A stretch of 6,205 nucleotides of DNA from Bifidobacterium breve (GTDB lineage Bacteria > Actinomycetota > Acidimicrobiia > IMCC26256 > PALSA-555). This document shows, piece after piece, positions 5,945 through 6,205 of this stretch; position 1 is the first letter of the stretch; each line of letters starts with the position of its first letter. Under the pieces are notes generated by a model. The model was not told where the DNA came from, did no database searches, and worked only from the letters and a program-made list of their open reading frames with translations. Where the stretch lies: contig CAMDCC010000184.1 in the NCBI GenBank assembly GCA_945889545.1, forward strand, positions 1 to 6,205. The letters are read 5' to 3'. A program made the translations under genes and the position numbers.

Positions 5945-5951
5945 TGGGTGT

Positions 5952-6205
5952 GTGACAAACCTTGAGATCGGCGGCGCGGTCCTGGCCGGTGGGCTGGGGG
6001 CGTCGATCGGCTCGTTCGCGGCAGTCGCGGACGAGCGCATGCCAAACGGCGAGTCACTCGGGGGTCGGAGCCACTGCGTCTGCGGGGCCCCGATCAAGGC
6101 CCGGGACAACCTGCCGATCGTGGGCTGGCTGCTGAGGAGGGGCCGGGCCCGGTGCTGCGGTGCCCGGATCCCAGGTTGGTACGTGGTCGTCGAGATCGCC
6201 GCGGC
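5952..6205 (+). CDS. pilD: Prepilin leader peptidase/N-methyltransferase, PilD/GspO family (N-terminal part, runs off window)
   Basis: First 84 residues of a membrane aspartyl protease that cuts prepilin leaders after Gly and methylates the new N-terminus; its likely substrates are the three prepilins encoded divergently. A hydrophobic first helix (about 6-26) leads into GASIGSFAAVADERMPNGESL (the family's GSFxNVxxxRLPxGxS block), then HC, a DNLPIVGWLLRRGR block (52-65; family DNIPLLSWLxLRGRC) and CCGARIP followed by WYVVVEIAA, matching the start of helix 2 (YPLVELLTA). The methyltransferase-side zinc motif is odd: Cys42, Cys44, Cys68 and Cys69 give CxC...CC rather than CxxC...CxxC, because one residue is missing in the first pair and the first Cys of the second pair is Ala66. 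The catalytic Asp residues lie beyond the window edge. GTG 5952 is chosen for its Shine-Dalgarno and because it precedes the first helix directly. Confidence 0.9.
   Translation, partial: MTNLEIGGAVLAGGLGASIGSFAAVADERMPNGESLGGRSHCVCGAPIKARDNLPIVGWLLRRGRARCCGARIPGWYVVVEIAA

Larger units (their letters stand above)
5828..5951. promoter_or_regulatory. Divergent promoter region between pilB and the prepilin peptidase gene
   Basis: The only intergenic space that can serve both the minus-strand pilus operon and the + strand peptidase gene, so promoters in both directions are expected here. I see no convincing -10/-35 pair for a housekeeping sigma factor on either strand; TTGAGG at 5882-5887 is a weak -35-like hexamer without a matching -10. 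It holds three CYYGAGG elements at 5881, 5901 and 5921, a perfect 10-bp palindrome CTGGATCCAG at 5889-5898, and the hairpins at the pilB end. Confidence 0.6.

Noticed and set aside
5828..6109. 94-residue N-terminal extension of PilB
   Set aside because: It would overlap the prepilin peptidase gene on the other strand, has no homology I recognise, and GTG 5827 has a well-placed GGAG.
1..6205. CRISPR array, tRNA/rRNA, transposase or insertion-sequence ends
   Set aside because: I looked for spaced direct repeats, tRNA-like arms and terminal inverted repeats and saw none; the only tandem repeat is the coding duplication in pilB.

Overview
The window is high-GC DNA (roughly two-thirds G+C by eye) with GTG starts, tight 4-base gene overlaps and strong G/C preference at third codon positions. 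It carries the core of a type IV filament (type IV pilus / type II secretion-like) assembly locus. The pilin leaders, the MshEN-PilB-PilC pair and the codon use suggest a high-GC actinobacterium, perhaps an environmental Acidimicrobiia- or Thermoleophilia-like lineage. That placement is inference; no rRNA or marker gene is present.

Layout, right to left. A prepilin peptidase gene (pilD/gspO-like) starts at 5952 on the + strand and runs off the right edge. Divergent from it, a five-gene minus-strand operon runs from 5827 down to 169: pilB (assembly ATPase, 648 aa), pilC (platform protein, 402 aa), a PilV/GspI-like minor pilin (151 aa), a PilW/GspJ-like minor pilin (188 aa) and a large PilX/GspK-like minor pilin (490 aa). 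Gaps inside the operon are 13 and 2 bases, followed by two 4-base overlaps (GTGA and ATGA), so the last four genes are very probably translationally coupled. The left 168 bases hold a possible terminator, a G-run-rich tract on the minus strand, and two competing partial reading frames that I cannot decide between.

How the parts work together. PilD would cut the leaders of the three prepilins at the cytoplasmic face of the membrane. PilC is the membrane platform and PilB the ATP-driven motor that extrudes subunits. The three pilins occur in the order of the GspI-GspJ-GspK tip complex (PilV-PilW-PilX in type IV pili), and only the third lacks the conserved Glu at mature position 5, as GspK does. 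The cassette therefore looks like motor + platform + tip/initiation complex. The major pilin, a PilT retraction ATPase and PilMNO-type alignment proteins are not in the window.

Most interesting points: PilB carries both copies of the MshEN motif that binds cyclic-di-GMP, suggesting second-messenger control. The third pilin carries a very large, Cys-containing, probably beta-rich extracellular domain. The 124-base divergent spacer has three CYYGAGG elements spaced exactly 20 bases apart, and the pilB leader can form two mutually exclusive hairpins, one of which hides the pilB Shine-Dalgarno sequence. The partial prepilin peptidase has a rearranged zinc-cysteine pattern.
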